Shown: in pieces, positions 34,111 to 45,704 of the stretch | Numbering within the stretch: the stretch's first letter is position 1 | Layout: each line of letters begins with the position of its first letter | Assembly: GCA_954871525.1 (NCBI GenBank) | Contig: OX940861.1 | Coordinates: 40,127,201-40,191,200 of the forward strand | Origin: Parietaria judaica | Lineage: Eukaryota; Streptophyta; Magnoliopsida; Rosales; Urticaceae | Length of the DNA stretch: 64,000 nt | Reading direction: 5' to 3' | Translations under genes and position numbers: made by a program | Notes under the pieces: model-generated | What the model was told of the DNA's origin: nothing | Databases searched by the model: none | Seen by the model: only the letters and a program-made list of their open reading frames with translations

Positions 34111-35952
34111 AGGATAATTGCGTCACTACTCACCTTTAGTATAGTTGCAATCAGCTCCTTTTTACTTTGAAAATAACAACTATAGCACACGTTTGGAAGA
34201 CATTTCCAAAACAGATTTTCATTTTTGCCAAATTATTTAATCAAAAAAGGTGATAAAAAAGTGATTGCTTAATATTTTGATAAAATATTTTCTAAAAGCA
34301 TTTTTTTATTTCTACTACTTTACATACAAAGATAAAAACAAAAAAAAGGTGTTTTCATTTTGTGTTTTTATTTTCTCTCCTCACTTTACATTTTACATGT
34401 CATTTTATTACAAGAAAAAAAAATATTTGTGGGAGAAGTACCACAAGTGTGTCATTATATGCGATATATATTAAATATTTTGTTGTGGTAAAAAGTTCAA
34501 AAAACTAAAAATTATTTTGCCATAAGAGATTTGAAAATTATTGTTGGACTTTTTTGAAAACTTTTGCATCGATAAAAATTAAATTTAGAGCTTATATTAG
34601 GACATTTCATTTAAGTACACTCTATAAAAAAAATACACCGGACATATTTTTATTTATTTTTATAAGGATTTATTTTCTAAAAAAATTAAACCAAACACAA
34701 TTTTCATTTTTCTTTTCAAAAAACAGTGCAACAAAATTTTAACCAATCACATTTTCAAAACGTAATTATAAAACAATTTAACAAAAATAAAAATGCAAAC
34801 ACAAAACGAAAATAAAAAACGCTTCCAAACAACTTTGAATTCTTTGGCCTGTTCAAAAAAAAAAAAAAAAAACTTTGAATTCTTTGGCACTTGCACCTTT
34901 GAATTAAAAAAAAAACTACAAATACATTTGTATTTTGAAATAAGTGGTAAAATAACCGGCAATTACTTTTCTCGTTTTTTAAAATTAGTAAATGATTATT
35001 AAATTTAAGTACATTTTTCGTTTATATTATGAGCAATATTAAAAAAAATATAACTATAATTATAAAAAATAAAAATAAAATTGGAGATTTAAAAAAATTA
35101 ATAGACAAAATTTAAATATACAAGTTTTTTAACTTTTAAGTGTATTTTTTCTATTTTAAAATTAAGAAACTGCAAATGTCAAAAATTTCAAAATTAAAAG
35201 AGTTAAAAATATTAATTTCAATTTTAGAAAGACTAGCATCCTGAAAATTTAGGGGTATTGACGCTAATTTCTCTATTTTTTGACGTAACAATTTAACAAT
35301 AGTATGTAACAGACCATAAGACTATCCATTAGAAGAGGAATTTATTGCGTAAAATGACAGGGAGCTGCACTGGAAGTCTGGAACCAATTACAATCTTTAT
35401 TTTGGCAAATACAATATTTGCATATCGGGAGACTAATAATAAATAGTTAAATACAGATATTCTTTAGAGATATTTGCGGCAAAAGTACTAAGATATGTGA
35501 TGCGTTTTATATATGCAGTATATTTTAAATTTAATTTTCACAAAGAAAAAAATTTAACAACAATTCTGTTGTAAAAATTTAAAACTTACGACAAGTTTTT
35601 TTTTTTTTTAATTTGCTACGATATAAATAGATTTAGAACTTGTAAAATTTAAAATATATCGTGTACATAAAGATACTTTATAATACTTTTGCCGCAAATA
35701 TCCCTAGTCCCTACAATTTACTATTCTTTTCACGTTTCCAGCACATGTAATTTCATACGGATAGAACTTGTATCAATTACGATAAGAAATCACATATAAT
35801 TGGGGACCAGGTTTGAACTTGGTGTTTGCTAATAAAAATATATATTTATTTTTATTTTATATTTCTAATATAATATTATAAATTCAGTTTTTCTAATATA
35901 AGCCCCAAAGTCTTCCAGATCGGACCGAGGAAACACGTAATCTTTTAATAAA
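34111..35952. other. Very AT-rich intergenic DNA, no gene seen
   Basis: The region is dominated by A/T homopolymers. The part 34115-34200 (aggataattgcgtcactactcacc...) resembles a single MITE arm with no partner found. A direct repeat 'aaaaactttgaattctttggc' occurs around 34829 and 34869. Confidence 0.55.
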
Positions 35953-36411
35953 GGATAAATTGCGGCAATAATGCATAACATTTGGTCAACAGGAGTTTTA
36001 GGTCACCAACATTTCAAAGTGTTAGCAAAAATGCACAACCTGCGTTGACCGTGAAATTTGTTGGACCTTCTGGTAAGGACGGTAACTGTGCTGATGTGGT
36101 TGTCAAATGGATAGCCAATTGGGCATGAGATGACAAGTTTAACATTAATTAACATAACCTAAATTGCGCTATATACCTCAATTTATCCTATTAGGTTATG
36201 TTAATTAATGTTACACTTGTCACCTCATGTCCAATTGGCTATCCATTTGACAATAACATGATGCCACATCAGCACAAGTTAACATCATTAACAAAAGGAC
36301 CAACGAATTTCACGGTCAACGTACGTTGTGCATTTTTGCCAACACTTTAAAAGGTTGGAGACCTAAAACCCCTGTTGACCAAAAGTTGTGTATTATTGCC
36401 GCAATTTGCCC
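35953..36411. mobile_element. MULE-type fold-back element, 459 bp, with perfect 9-bp TSD
   Basis: The ends GG(A/G)(T/C)AAATTGCGGCAATAAT are inverted copies. The arms pair nearly end to end, for example 'gataGCCAATTGG...' near 36110 with '...CCAATTGGCTATCC' near 36230, leaving a short loop. Perfect TSD TTTAATAAA at 35944-35952 and 36412-36420. There is no ORF. The arms match the fragment at 1-150 in part. Confidence 0.85.
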
Positions 36412-36420
36412 TTTAATAAA

Positions 36421-36921
36421 TGTCATAAAATATGATCTTGTGGGTCCTATGAATCTTCTAGCATATTACATTCAAAGTTCAAATGTCCTTAAATCTCTAA
36501 CTAATCCTTATGTTCAATTTATGAGTATACTAAATACGCAACTTATGAGTATACTTTTTCGTATGAATTTGAAATAAAGAACAGATGAGTAATCTTCAAA
36601 TTAATAGGTATACAAAAAACTGATGAGTATACAAAAAAAAAAAAAATATTAATAAAATAAAAGAAAAATATATATAGAGTTTTCTTGATAAAAAGCATTT
36701 TAAGAAAAACGATGATTATATCAAACGGGGTTACCGCAAAAAACACTCACTCACCAAAATTGTCCTTTAAACTGCGTTAGCAGCGGCGGAAGTCTTTTTT
36801 GTCGTTTCATATATGATAGGTTCTATAAAGTGTCGTGGGAAATACCTTCCACGATGATATAAATAAAACTATCATAAAATGCCCATCGTGTAAAATGAAC
36901 ATACTTTTTTAATTTTATGGT
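36421..36921. other. AT-rich intergenic DNA, no gene seen
   Basis: It contains the A run near 36638 and the phrase 'tatgagtatac' repeated near 36520 and 36545. No coding signal. Confidence 0.5.
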
Positions 36922-37760
36922 TGTTGATGTACAAAATCGTCGTTATTTAATACGACATAAAGTATTAAATTGTGAATTAATTAAATTTACAAGTAAAGAT
37001 AAAAGGCTTTAAAAGAATAAATCAATATTCATAAAGGCCCACTCACGAGGCCCATTAGAGTTCTCAGTCAAATGAAGCCCGACGGGTAAGAAGCCACTCA
37101 GCCCAAAAGCCCAAAGGCTACCCGTCACGAGTCCAGGAGAAGAAGGACAAAGTCGTCACATCTTCTACCCGTCATCTCAATTCAAACCCCAGCTGAAGAC
37201 CAGAAGTACGAAGTCAAGTCTTCAACGGGCACAATTCAAACTCAACGAAGAAGACGGAGTCGTGGGATACGTGTCACAAGACGAGCCATTCAACCCGGTC
37301 AGCCCGGAGGGAAGACTCCACGATTCCTAGAAGTTCAACGGGAAGAATTGAAGCTTATAAATACCAGGCTCAACCTCAGATCAGCACACACATCCCTGAG
37401 AGAATACTTCGAGAGCTTTCTACCCGTCATTTTTGTCTACTCTTAAGATTTCATTGTATTCTGTTCACTTTCTCTTCCTTCATTCGTTCTAGACGTGATT
37501 TGTTTCTTGTAGTTGTTCGTCTATGTTATTTGTCGCAATAAACTAACATAGGACGTAGTCAACTACCGCCTTGGGACGAACCTCTATAAAAAATCACTCG
37601 TCTCATTTATATTGCTTATATACATATATATATATATATAACAAGAGTGAATCGAGAGCTTGCAACGTGAGAGATCGAATTCCACCAAATCATCAGTTTA
37701 ACGAATATCATACACTCACAAGTCACACTCGACTATTTGAGGTGAGAAACCACGTCAACA
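36922..37760 (+). mobile_element. Solo LTR of the Tat-type gypsy family, 839 bp
   Basis: It begins TGTTGATGTACAAA and ends ACCACGTCAACA. The flanking pentamers ATGGT (36917-36921) and ATGGG (37761-37765) differ at the last base. The sequence, in opposite orientation, is related to the LTRs at 40528-41392 and 51596-52460 (shared phrase gactac/gtagtc...ccgccttgggacgaacc). It has a TATA box (tataaatacc, about 37357). No internal region is present. Confidence 0.75.
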
Positions 37761-39642
37761 ATGGGTATTTACGATAATTAAAAGTAGTAATTTTAGAATT
37801 TGTGAACATATAAGAGTACTTTTCGAATTTCGGGTATATTTGAGTGAGAGAGACTGACAACATGTGGATCACTTAAAACACATCACGTGACACTTAATAG
37901 AAGAAACATAATGGATTTAAAATTTACAAGCACATTAAAAATAGTCCCACAATTTTATTTTATTTTTAACACAGATATATTTTACAGAAAAGAAAAAAAA
38001 AACAAATCAAGGTTTTAGTCTCGGCCAGCATAATGCGACAACAATATATAACAAAATTCAGCAAAGAATAAAATTAATAAAATCGTGATTTTTAATGAAC
38101 AGACTGCAGACTACAAACAATTTTTATTTTATTTTTTGATTTGTTTTGTCTAATTATTTAATTTGGGAGCCGGCCGGGACGGCTGTAAATACTAAATACA
38201 TTCCTTGTGAATTTCAGTCCAAATTGAAAGTAGTCAAACTTTCAAAGGGATTTTATTATAAAATTAGGAAAATACATACATGTTCTAAACATATACTGCT
38301 AACTCAATTGGTTGGAACATTTCAGATTGTGATATCTCTATTTTTATTTTAATAACTAATTGTAGTTATTGGTCTTATGTTGCTATGACCAATAAGAATA
38401 AGAGGCAGCTATGGTGATGTTTTTCTATTTATTTATGTACATAATTTTCTTCTTCTTTCTTTTCATACTCTCCATTTTCAAATTTTATTAGAATATATCC
38501 TTTATTTACAATAAATAATAATAAAAAAGTCGCATATACTCATGGTGCTCTTTATTTATAGTTTAACACACAGTTTTAATTTTGATAAAATATACTTTTT
38601 ATTTTTTAAAATGTTAAAATATATCCTCAAACATAAATAGATAATTGTATAACTCGAAATACAATAACCTTCGAAATATGAATGGTTGAAGGGCTAAGGG
38701 AAATGGTAATAAGGTTCGAAGCGACATTAATGAGTGAACGAAACAACGAGGAGGATTCGAACATAGCTCAAGAAAAAGAAAAAAAACAATGGTTGAGGGT
38801 TGGAGGAGTCGATGATGCGAGGAGCCGGTTGCAGCGAGGCGACGAAGCTTCACAGAATTCGGGAAGCAGATGCTTGGCAGAAAATGATGGTTTGGGATTA
38901 AGTTATATAATTTTATAGTTTTCTTTTCTTAAAATTAATTGAAAAATGGAAGAGAAAAAAGAAAAAGAAAAAAAAGAGGCTAGTATTGTCGAATTCAGTA
39001 TAATTTGGTGGTTTTTGAAAGTGAGAAAAAAATGTTTTCCTAGTTTAACTGTAATTAAGAAAATAAAGAGAATTTATACATTAGTGATGTAAATAATAAA
39101 TAGTGAGAAACTTTATAAAATAACTCTTAATACACCATAAATTTAAATTCTGATACTAACTCTGAAGTTTCAACAGAAACTAAGAATAACCAACACCAAA
39201 GCCACTGTTTTTATTTTATCAATCCAAATATTACTAATTAATCATTAATATTTTATTTTTATTTTTTTGGAACAACCAAAACGTAACTTTAAGCAGAAAA
39301 ACCAATCAAAATGCATAGTTCTTGTTAGCTCATAAGAGCATTAACGAAGATGACAAAATACAGGAAACGAGAAGCATACTGACAAAATATGGAGATGAAC
39401 ATTCTTATTAAACCAGTTGTACTAAATCGAAAATATGATTTATTAAAAAAACATTCCTAGAAAATGTTAATAGGATAAAACTGATTTAAAAGCATACTAC
39501 TAAAAATCGATTTAATTATGCGAATACGCAACAAAACAACATCCAAGATTGACAAAAGTAATAATGATTTAATTTTGGATGATCTTGTACTAATTAATCC
39601 TTTATCCACCTTCACTACTTATTTGTACAATCCATGCTCTTG
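37761..39642. other. AT-rich intergenic DNA, no gene seen
   Basis: Short chance ORFs only. A GC-richer patch at 38690-38890 (ggagccggttgcagcgaggcg) may be a decayed gene or element fragment. A MITE-arm-like fragment lies at about 39097-39175. Confidence 0.5.
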
Positions 39643-39647
39643 ATATT

Positions 39648-40527
39648 TGTTGATATAGGACTTCGTCATCAAATAAACAACTTGTAGTTTTGACAAAACG
39701 AGGTAAAAACGACATACAGTTTATTCACTACGTATCCGAGTACTAATACATGGTCACTAATGACCAATACGACGTCACTTTGTGAAATAGGCTTAATAAA
39801 GAATTTAATCCGTAAGATAGAGTGACTTCGGATGGGCCCAACCCACTCTGAAACCCTAATGGTTTCATTGAGGTGACAAGTGACGAGGTAGTTTTCTTAC
39901 GAGGTTGTTTCATCTCGAAGTACGAAGTGAATAACAGTTGGGCTGACCACGTCACTGGAGCTCACCTCGGAAGACCTCGAACTTACCAATACGGCGTCGT
40001 TTTACGAGGTGGGCCTGATAATAAGCTGAGCCCACGGTTTTAACGACCTCGGATGGGCCCAGCCCACTTTCGGAGCCTTAATGGTTCCACCAAGGTGAGA
40101 GGTGGACGAAATAGTCTTCTTGCAAGACTATTTCCCCCGAAGTACGTGGTGAATAGTCGTTGGACTGATCACGTTGCTGGAAGCCCACTTCGAAGGATGA
40201 AGACGTCAACACCGTATCTTAAGGGAGACATTTTACACGTGGTGAGCAACCAAGACACTTACGAAGTCAGTCCAACTACTTGTTGTTGAAGACCAGGGAC
40301 ACGTCACCTCAGAGCAAGGAGTCTATAAAAGCAGACAGAGGATACGAAGATAAGGAGGTCGAATCAACATGGAATTAACATCATACACAACCGATTACAT
40401 CTCAACACTCTATCCACCTCATATATTCAAGATACACTTTGAGTGTTTTTACTTGTTGTACTATCTTTTATGGAGGTCAGATTCACCTCATTGTACGGTC
40501 AGAATCACCTCGTTGTATGATCAGGTT
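39648..40527 (+). mobile_element. Older solo LTR, left part (interrupted by the gypsy insertion)
   Basis: The LTR starts TGTTGATATAGGAC and its right part (52466-52522) ends GGCATCAATA, giving about 937 bp without the insert. The flanking pentamer ATATT is present at 39643-39647 and 52523-52527. A TATA box (tctataaaagc, about 40321) supports plus orientation. The expected CA end reads TA, probably a later C-to-T change. It contains several near-repeats ('acctcggatgggcccagccc'). Confidence 0.65.
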
Positions 40528-41392
40528 TGTTGACGTGGTTTCACACTTCAAACAGTCAGTGTGACTTGTGAGTGTATGATATTTGTTGGATTAAGATATT
40601 GTGGAATTCGATCTCTCACGTTGCGAGCTCTCGATTCACTCTCGATATATGTATATAGATATAAGCGATATAAATGAGACGAGTGGTTTTTTATAGAGGT
40701 TCGTCCCAAGGCGGTAGTTGACTACGTCCTCTGTTAGTTTATTGCGACAGATAGCATAGACGGATGGCTACAGGCAGCAAATTACGTCTAGAATAAAAGA
40801 AAAGAATGAAAAAGGGAACAAAGAATACAACAAAATCTCTAAGCGAGCAAGAATGCCGAGTAGGAGCTTTCGATGTAAATTCTCAAGATGGTGTACGAGT
40901 ATCTCTCCTTTGATCTGGGCTTGAGCTTGATATTTATAGATTTCAATTCTTCCCGTTGGACTTCCAAGAATCGTGGGGTTGTCTTTCCGAGCTGAACGGG
41001 TTGAATGGCTTGCCTTGCTACACGTGTCCCACGACTGCGTTCTCTTCGTCGTGTTTGAATTATGCCCGTTGAAGACTTGACTTCATACTCCTGATCTTTC
41101 GCTTGGATTTGAAATGAGAGGCCGGGTAGAGAGTATGACGATTATACCCTTGTCTTTCTGGGTTGATGACGGATAGATATTGGGCCTTTGGGCCTTTTGG
41201 GCCTTTTGGGCCGAGTGGCTTTGTATCCGTTGGGCTTTATCTGATTGAGAGCTTTAGTGGACTTCTCAATTGGGCTTTTGTGAATATCGAATTATTTCTT
41301 TTGAAGCCTTCAATCTTTGTTTGTGGATTTAATTAATTCACGACTTTAGTACTTTATGTCATATTAGATAATGAAGAATTTGTACATCAACA
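40528..41392 (-). repeat. 3' LTR of the Tat-type element
   Basis: Plus-strand text starts TGTTGACGTGG and ends TACATCAACA. Equal in length to the other LTR, with about seven substitutions (for example ttcacacttc here, ttcccacttc there). Confidence 0.92.
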
Positions 41393-41407
41393 GTCAGCCC
41401 CCTACTA
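41393..41407 (-). other. Polypurine tract
   Basis: On the minus strand the sequence TAGTAGGGGGCTGAC lies directly before the 3' LTR, the position of the plus-strand primer. Confidence 0.6.
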
Positions 41408-41777
41408 TAAAAAATACGAAGTAAATTTTATAGTATATACTCGATGAAATCATGTAAAATTCGTACCGGATAGAATTAATTAAATCTGTGACTTTTGCCA
41501 TAAATCTACATATTCCGGGCAGGATTTTTAGATAATTTCGAGATACGATGGACGAGTAGGACCTTGAAGCTGTAACTGTCGCTTCGAATTTTGGGCGGGA
41601 ACAGTTATGACACGTGTCCCCATTTGCGGAGTTCGAAGAAAATAAACCCTTCACATTCTCCTGATACAACTGTCATGCTGACGTGTCGCCGGATAGCTCG
41701 CTGATCTCAACCGTAGGATGAGATTTGTTGCGATTTTCGAGGAAACCCTAATCGTAGGATCAGCGACGGTTTTCGAG

Positions 41778-41785
41778 TATAAATA
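41778..41785 (+). promoter_or_regulatory. TATA box of the antisense ORF
   Basis: The sequence TATAAATA lies about 400 bp before the ATG at 42187 and about 385 bp inside the element from the 3' LTR. A possible 5'-UTR intron would run from aaag|gtaact (about 41850) to tttttttag|gatt (about 42170). It suggests that the antisense gene has its own promoter. Confidence 0.45.
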
Positions 41786-42186
41786 CTCAAGTGTTTCGCA
41801 TTTATGGGCACGTCTCTTCATTTCTATCTGGCCCACGTCTTATCAAAGGTAACTGCTCTTCCTCTCTCTTCTATATATATTACGTTTTGCACTCGAATAT
41901 CATTTTCGAATTTTAGAGAGAGAAAAAAGTTTTTTAGAAATATAAACTTCGAACCGCCATCGAAGGTGCTCCGAGGTCCATTTCTTCGTCTTCTTCATCG
42001 AACTCCTAGGAAGTTCAGGTTCTGGTTTCCTTCTAATTATTATCTTTTGTTTTCTGAGGGTCTACTAAGAGGTTTTTCTGGGATTTGTTTTTCTGTTTCT
42101 TTTGTTGGTTTTTGGGTAGCTTTGGTGGGTTTTTGTGCTTGTCTAGATCTTTCGGTTTTTTTTTTTTAGGATTCTCTAGACAGGAA

Positions 42187-44684
42187 ATGGGTCCTAAAAA
42201 GGCAACTGATAAATGGCAAACGGAGTTTCTGGCTACAGACTCTCCTAAGTCTGTTCTAAAGCCTAAGGATCTTACTAGGATCCGGGTAAAATATAATATC
42301 CCGCAGTCTATCTCACTCAGATTGCCGGGTTCAGATGAACATGCTGACGAGCAAAATATAGACGGGTGGATTTGTGTATACGAAAGGTTCTTTGAATCCG
42401 GGGGGCTTAGATTTCCTATTTCCGAGCTTATCCTAAAATATTTTTCTTACTTAGGGGTTTCTATAGGGAAATTTAGTCCTAATTCGTTTAGGATCCTGAC
42501 GGCCTTGCTTGTCCGGGCTCACGAGTGTTTGCATACACTTACACTCGAAGATTTGTTGACGGGCTTGGTCGTCAAGACTAATGGTCAGGCTAAGGGTAGG
42601 TTTTTTCTATCCGTTAAAGAAGGGGAGATCATTGCTGGTCTTCGCAAGAAAGAAAGTGCTTGGACCCACAAGTATTTCTTTTTCCTAGCCAGTCAGGAGA
42701 CACTTGGATCTTGGCCGGGCTACAGGAACGTATGGGTGCATGAGATAGGTGAGATTCCGGGTTGGGTTGGTGAGATTTTCTGTTCGGATTTTTTGACAAG
42801 TTTGCTAATACTCTTTTTTCTTTTTCTATGCAGCTGAAGATTCTAAGAAGCCTAAGTCTCTTCCTATCATTGACAAGTGGAGGGCTTTGAAGAAGAAATT
42901 GTTCCCCTTTGGTTCCGAGCCGTGGTCGTCATTTACTCGGGAGAGGCTTGAGTCCGTCGGATTGTGGCCCGAGGAAGAAGAGGAAAAATTCATCGCGTAC
43001 GATAACAACGCTCCCGATCTTCCGGGTAAGGTCTATTTCTCTAAGCATTCCGTTTGATATTGTTGATTTCTGCCTAAGTGTGGTTTTTGGATGTGCAGAG
43101 GAAATGGAAGCTGCTCGTCCTAAGGGTTTGAGCCTTCGGGCGAAGAGGAAGTTGGAGGAGCAGGCGGGTACGTCTAGCCCGGCTTCACGAGTTGAGGCCC
43201 ATGCCGGCACGACCGTTACCGCTCAGGGAGATATCCGTCAAGCGACGGAGAAGAAGGTTGAGGAGGCTCCTGCTAATATTGCCGTGCAGACGGCAGGGGA
43301 TCAATCCGTAGTAGTGCTTTCTGATGACGGCGATAATACTCCGGACGCCACGTCTGTGGCGAAGAATTCTGAAAAGAGGGATGTTCCCCCTCCTGCTCCT
43401 ATCCATTCTTCCAAGGATCTGACTCGTCCTTCTCAGGATGCAGCCCGTCCTAGGGCGGATTCGCATGCCGTGGTGAAGCGGCCACGAGAGGGGGGAGATT
43501 CTGAAGCCCGTAAGAAGGCGATGGGTGACTCGGCCCCGAAAGAAGTGGTCAGGGCCCCCGAGAAAGCCAAAGGGAAAGAGGTTGCTCACGAAGCTGAGCG
43601 CCCTAGAGAGGTCTCCCAGGGCAAGACTGGGGAGAAAATAAGATCGGCTCCCCTCGTGATCGGGGGTAAGGCTAAGGAGAAAGAGGTTACCCGCAAGGTC
43701 GGGTGCACTTGGTACGGGGACAAGGGTCTCCACAAGGCGCCAAAGGTTGCGGCCGGGCTCCTCCGGCAAATTACGAACGGCGGGGTTGGCAGAGTTCCGA
43801 GATCTATTGCTGAGAAGCCTATCTATAAGGCTGTATCAGCTATGACTGTTCACGTAAGTCTCCGTTAATCTTTTATTTGCCCAAGTTTTGCTGTTTGTCA
43901 AAAAATTTCTAACTTTATACTTTTTATTTTTGACGTGTAGCTCACGGCGACCATAAACGACATGGTTCTCGATTACGAGGACCAGTTAGAGGAGGCGAAG
44001 GAGGGGGCGCAAGCTGCCGAGCAGCTCGCGTTGAAAGAGAGGGAACTGGCGGATGCCGTGGTGGCTATCCGGGCGAAGTCCGATCAACTACTGACGATGG
44101 GTCGGAAGATAACTTCTTCCGAATCTAGGGTTAAGGGCCTTGTGAACACGGTCGAGGATCTCAGAGAGAAGCTGAAAAATGCTTCTGGGTTGGTGGAGGA
44201 GGCCGATAAGGCAAGAGATGCGGCCGTCAGGGAGGTGCTAACTTCTGATGCGGCAAGAGGACGGGCAGAGGAAGTGGCCAAGAAGAAGGAGGAGGAGGCG
44301 GCGGTTTTAAAGGAGGACGTGCAGCGCCTCATCTCTGAGCTGGCGGAGGCCCGGCAGCAGTCGCTTGACCGTGAGGTCGAGAAAAACGCTATCCGTTCCC
44401 GTTATCGCCGAAGGGTTAAAGAGAGGGACGCGATGATTGACTGGTACAAAGGTACGGCTGCCGATAATTGCTGTTTGGACCAAGCCGAAGGTTGCCTCGA
44501 GTTGGTCCAGGATGTGATTGATTGCAAGGTTACTGACTTTAAGGCTGAGAAGGAGGTCCTAGAAGGCAACGTTGTCCGCTACAAGGCTATCTTGGAGGGG
44601 ACACCGGTACCGATGATAGGGTCTCCGGCCATGTCTCCTGATGCAGATTTGACCGAGCTCCCCTTTGCAGATCAAAGTGCCTAG
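42187..44684 (+). CDS. Antisense ORF of the Tat element (putative gypsy-type transposon protein), four exons, 750 aa
   Basis: Exons 42187-42748, 42834-43025, 43099-43853 and 43941-44684 join in frame with clean GT-AG borders (phases 1, 1, 0) and give 750 codons. The first 250 residues (MGPKKATDKWQTEF..., RFPISELILKYFSYLGVSIGKFSPNSFRILTAL) resemble the plant 'putative gypsy type transposon' domain (PF04195). The middle is low-complexity and charged, and the last exon is a long coiled coil (EEAKEGAQAAEQLALKEREL...). Extra ORFs of this kind, antisense to pol and next to the 3' LTR, are known in the Tat lineage and their role is unknown. The TAG at 44682-44684 is followed by 54 open acidic codons to another TAG at 44847-44849, so it may be a premature stop. 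Confidence 0.75.
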
Positions 44685-45339
44685 TCCGAGCAGCAAGTCG
44701 CTAAGGAGCCCGTCACTGAAGAGCCTGCCCTTGAAGAACCCGCAGCCGAAGAGGTCGTGACCGGGGAGCCCGCCTTGCAAGAAGATATGACCGGAGAGGA
44801 GAAAAATGACGAGGAGGAGATCGCAGATGTACTTGGGGCTGACGCATAGAGCGGTCCCCCATTTTTTTTGTTTTTTTGTTTTTAGCTAAATAAGGCCTAA
44901 GGCCAGAACAATTTCTATGGGCAAGTCTACGGTGGCTTGAACCCTTTTTTGTATGGTTTGGATATGCCCGTGGTTAGGGCCTTTGCTATTTTTCTTTCTT
45001 TGAATGATTCCTTTGTTTCTAATGCTAGCTTTCTTCTAAGTTAATTTCCTTTACGATCTTCCTTGATAACGGCTAAGATTGGCTAGGAGCGGCATATAGA
45101 TTGATAGACTTATACGAAATTATAAAAGAGATTATAAAAGTTTCTTAAGTATGAAAGAAGGTAGTTTACCTTGTGATTGAGGTGAATTCATTATTCTTCT
45201 TATCATCCTCTCTGTCTGTTCGTCGATCATCTCTACTCGTCTTCGTAGTAGTCCGTAAGTTTCGTTTCTGTAACGAATATGCTCGTAGACTTTTAGTCTA
45301 TTTGCGAAGATTAGTATAAATAATGTTAATGGAGTAGGC

Positions 45340-45525
45340 TTGTTGCCCGGCGAGGCTTGTTGCCTAAGTTGATGGGTTTGTTACCCGATTAGGCTCGTTG
45401 GCCTTTAGAGAGTGGGTCTGTTACCCGGTAGGCTTGTTGCCCTAGAAAAGTAGGTTTGTTACCCGGTAGGCTTGTTGCCTTGGGAGAGTGGGTCTGTTAC
45501 CCGGTAGGCTTGTTGCCTTAGAAGA
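45340..45525. repeat. Tandem repeats between the antisense ORF and pol
   Basis: Phrases 'gttacccggtaggcttgttgcc' alternate with 'gagagtgggtct' or 'gaaaagtaggttt', about four to five degenerate copies spaced 38-50 bp. Such repeats are common in the untranslated part of Tat elements. Confidence 0.7.
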
Positions 45526-45704
45526 GTGTTTAGATATTTTTACCTTGATAACGCGAATCTTCAGAGTTTACACTTAATGAAGATCGGACCGATTTGGTTT
45601 GGATTTGGATTGAGACTGTGCCCGTTGGTAAGACGGGCTGCCTACGTACCCCATATTTGGGGATCAAGTCATTACGTAGTTCATGGGAGACCGGGTAGGT
45701 CGGG

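Noticed and set aside
43185..43769. 194-codon minus-strand ORF inside the antisense gene exon 3
   Set aside because: It is a mirror frame of a charged low-complexity exon, with no motif.
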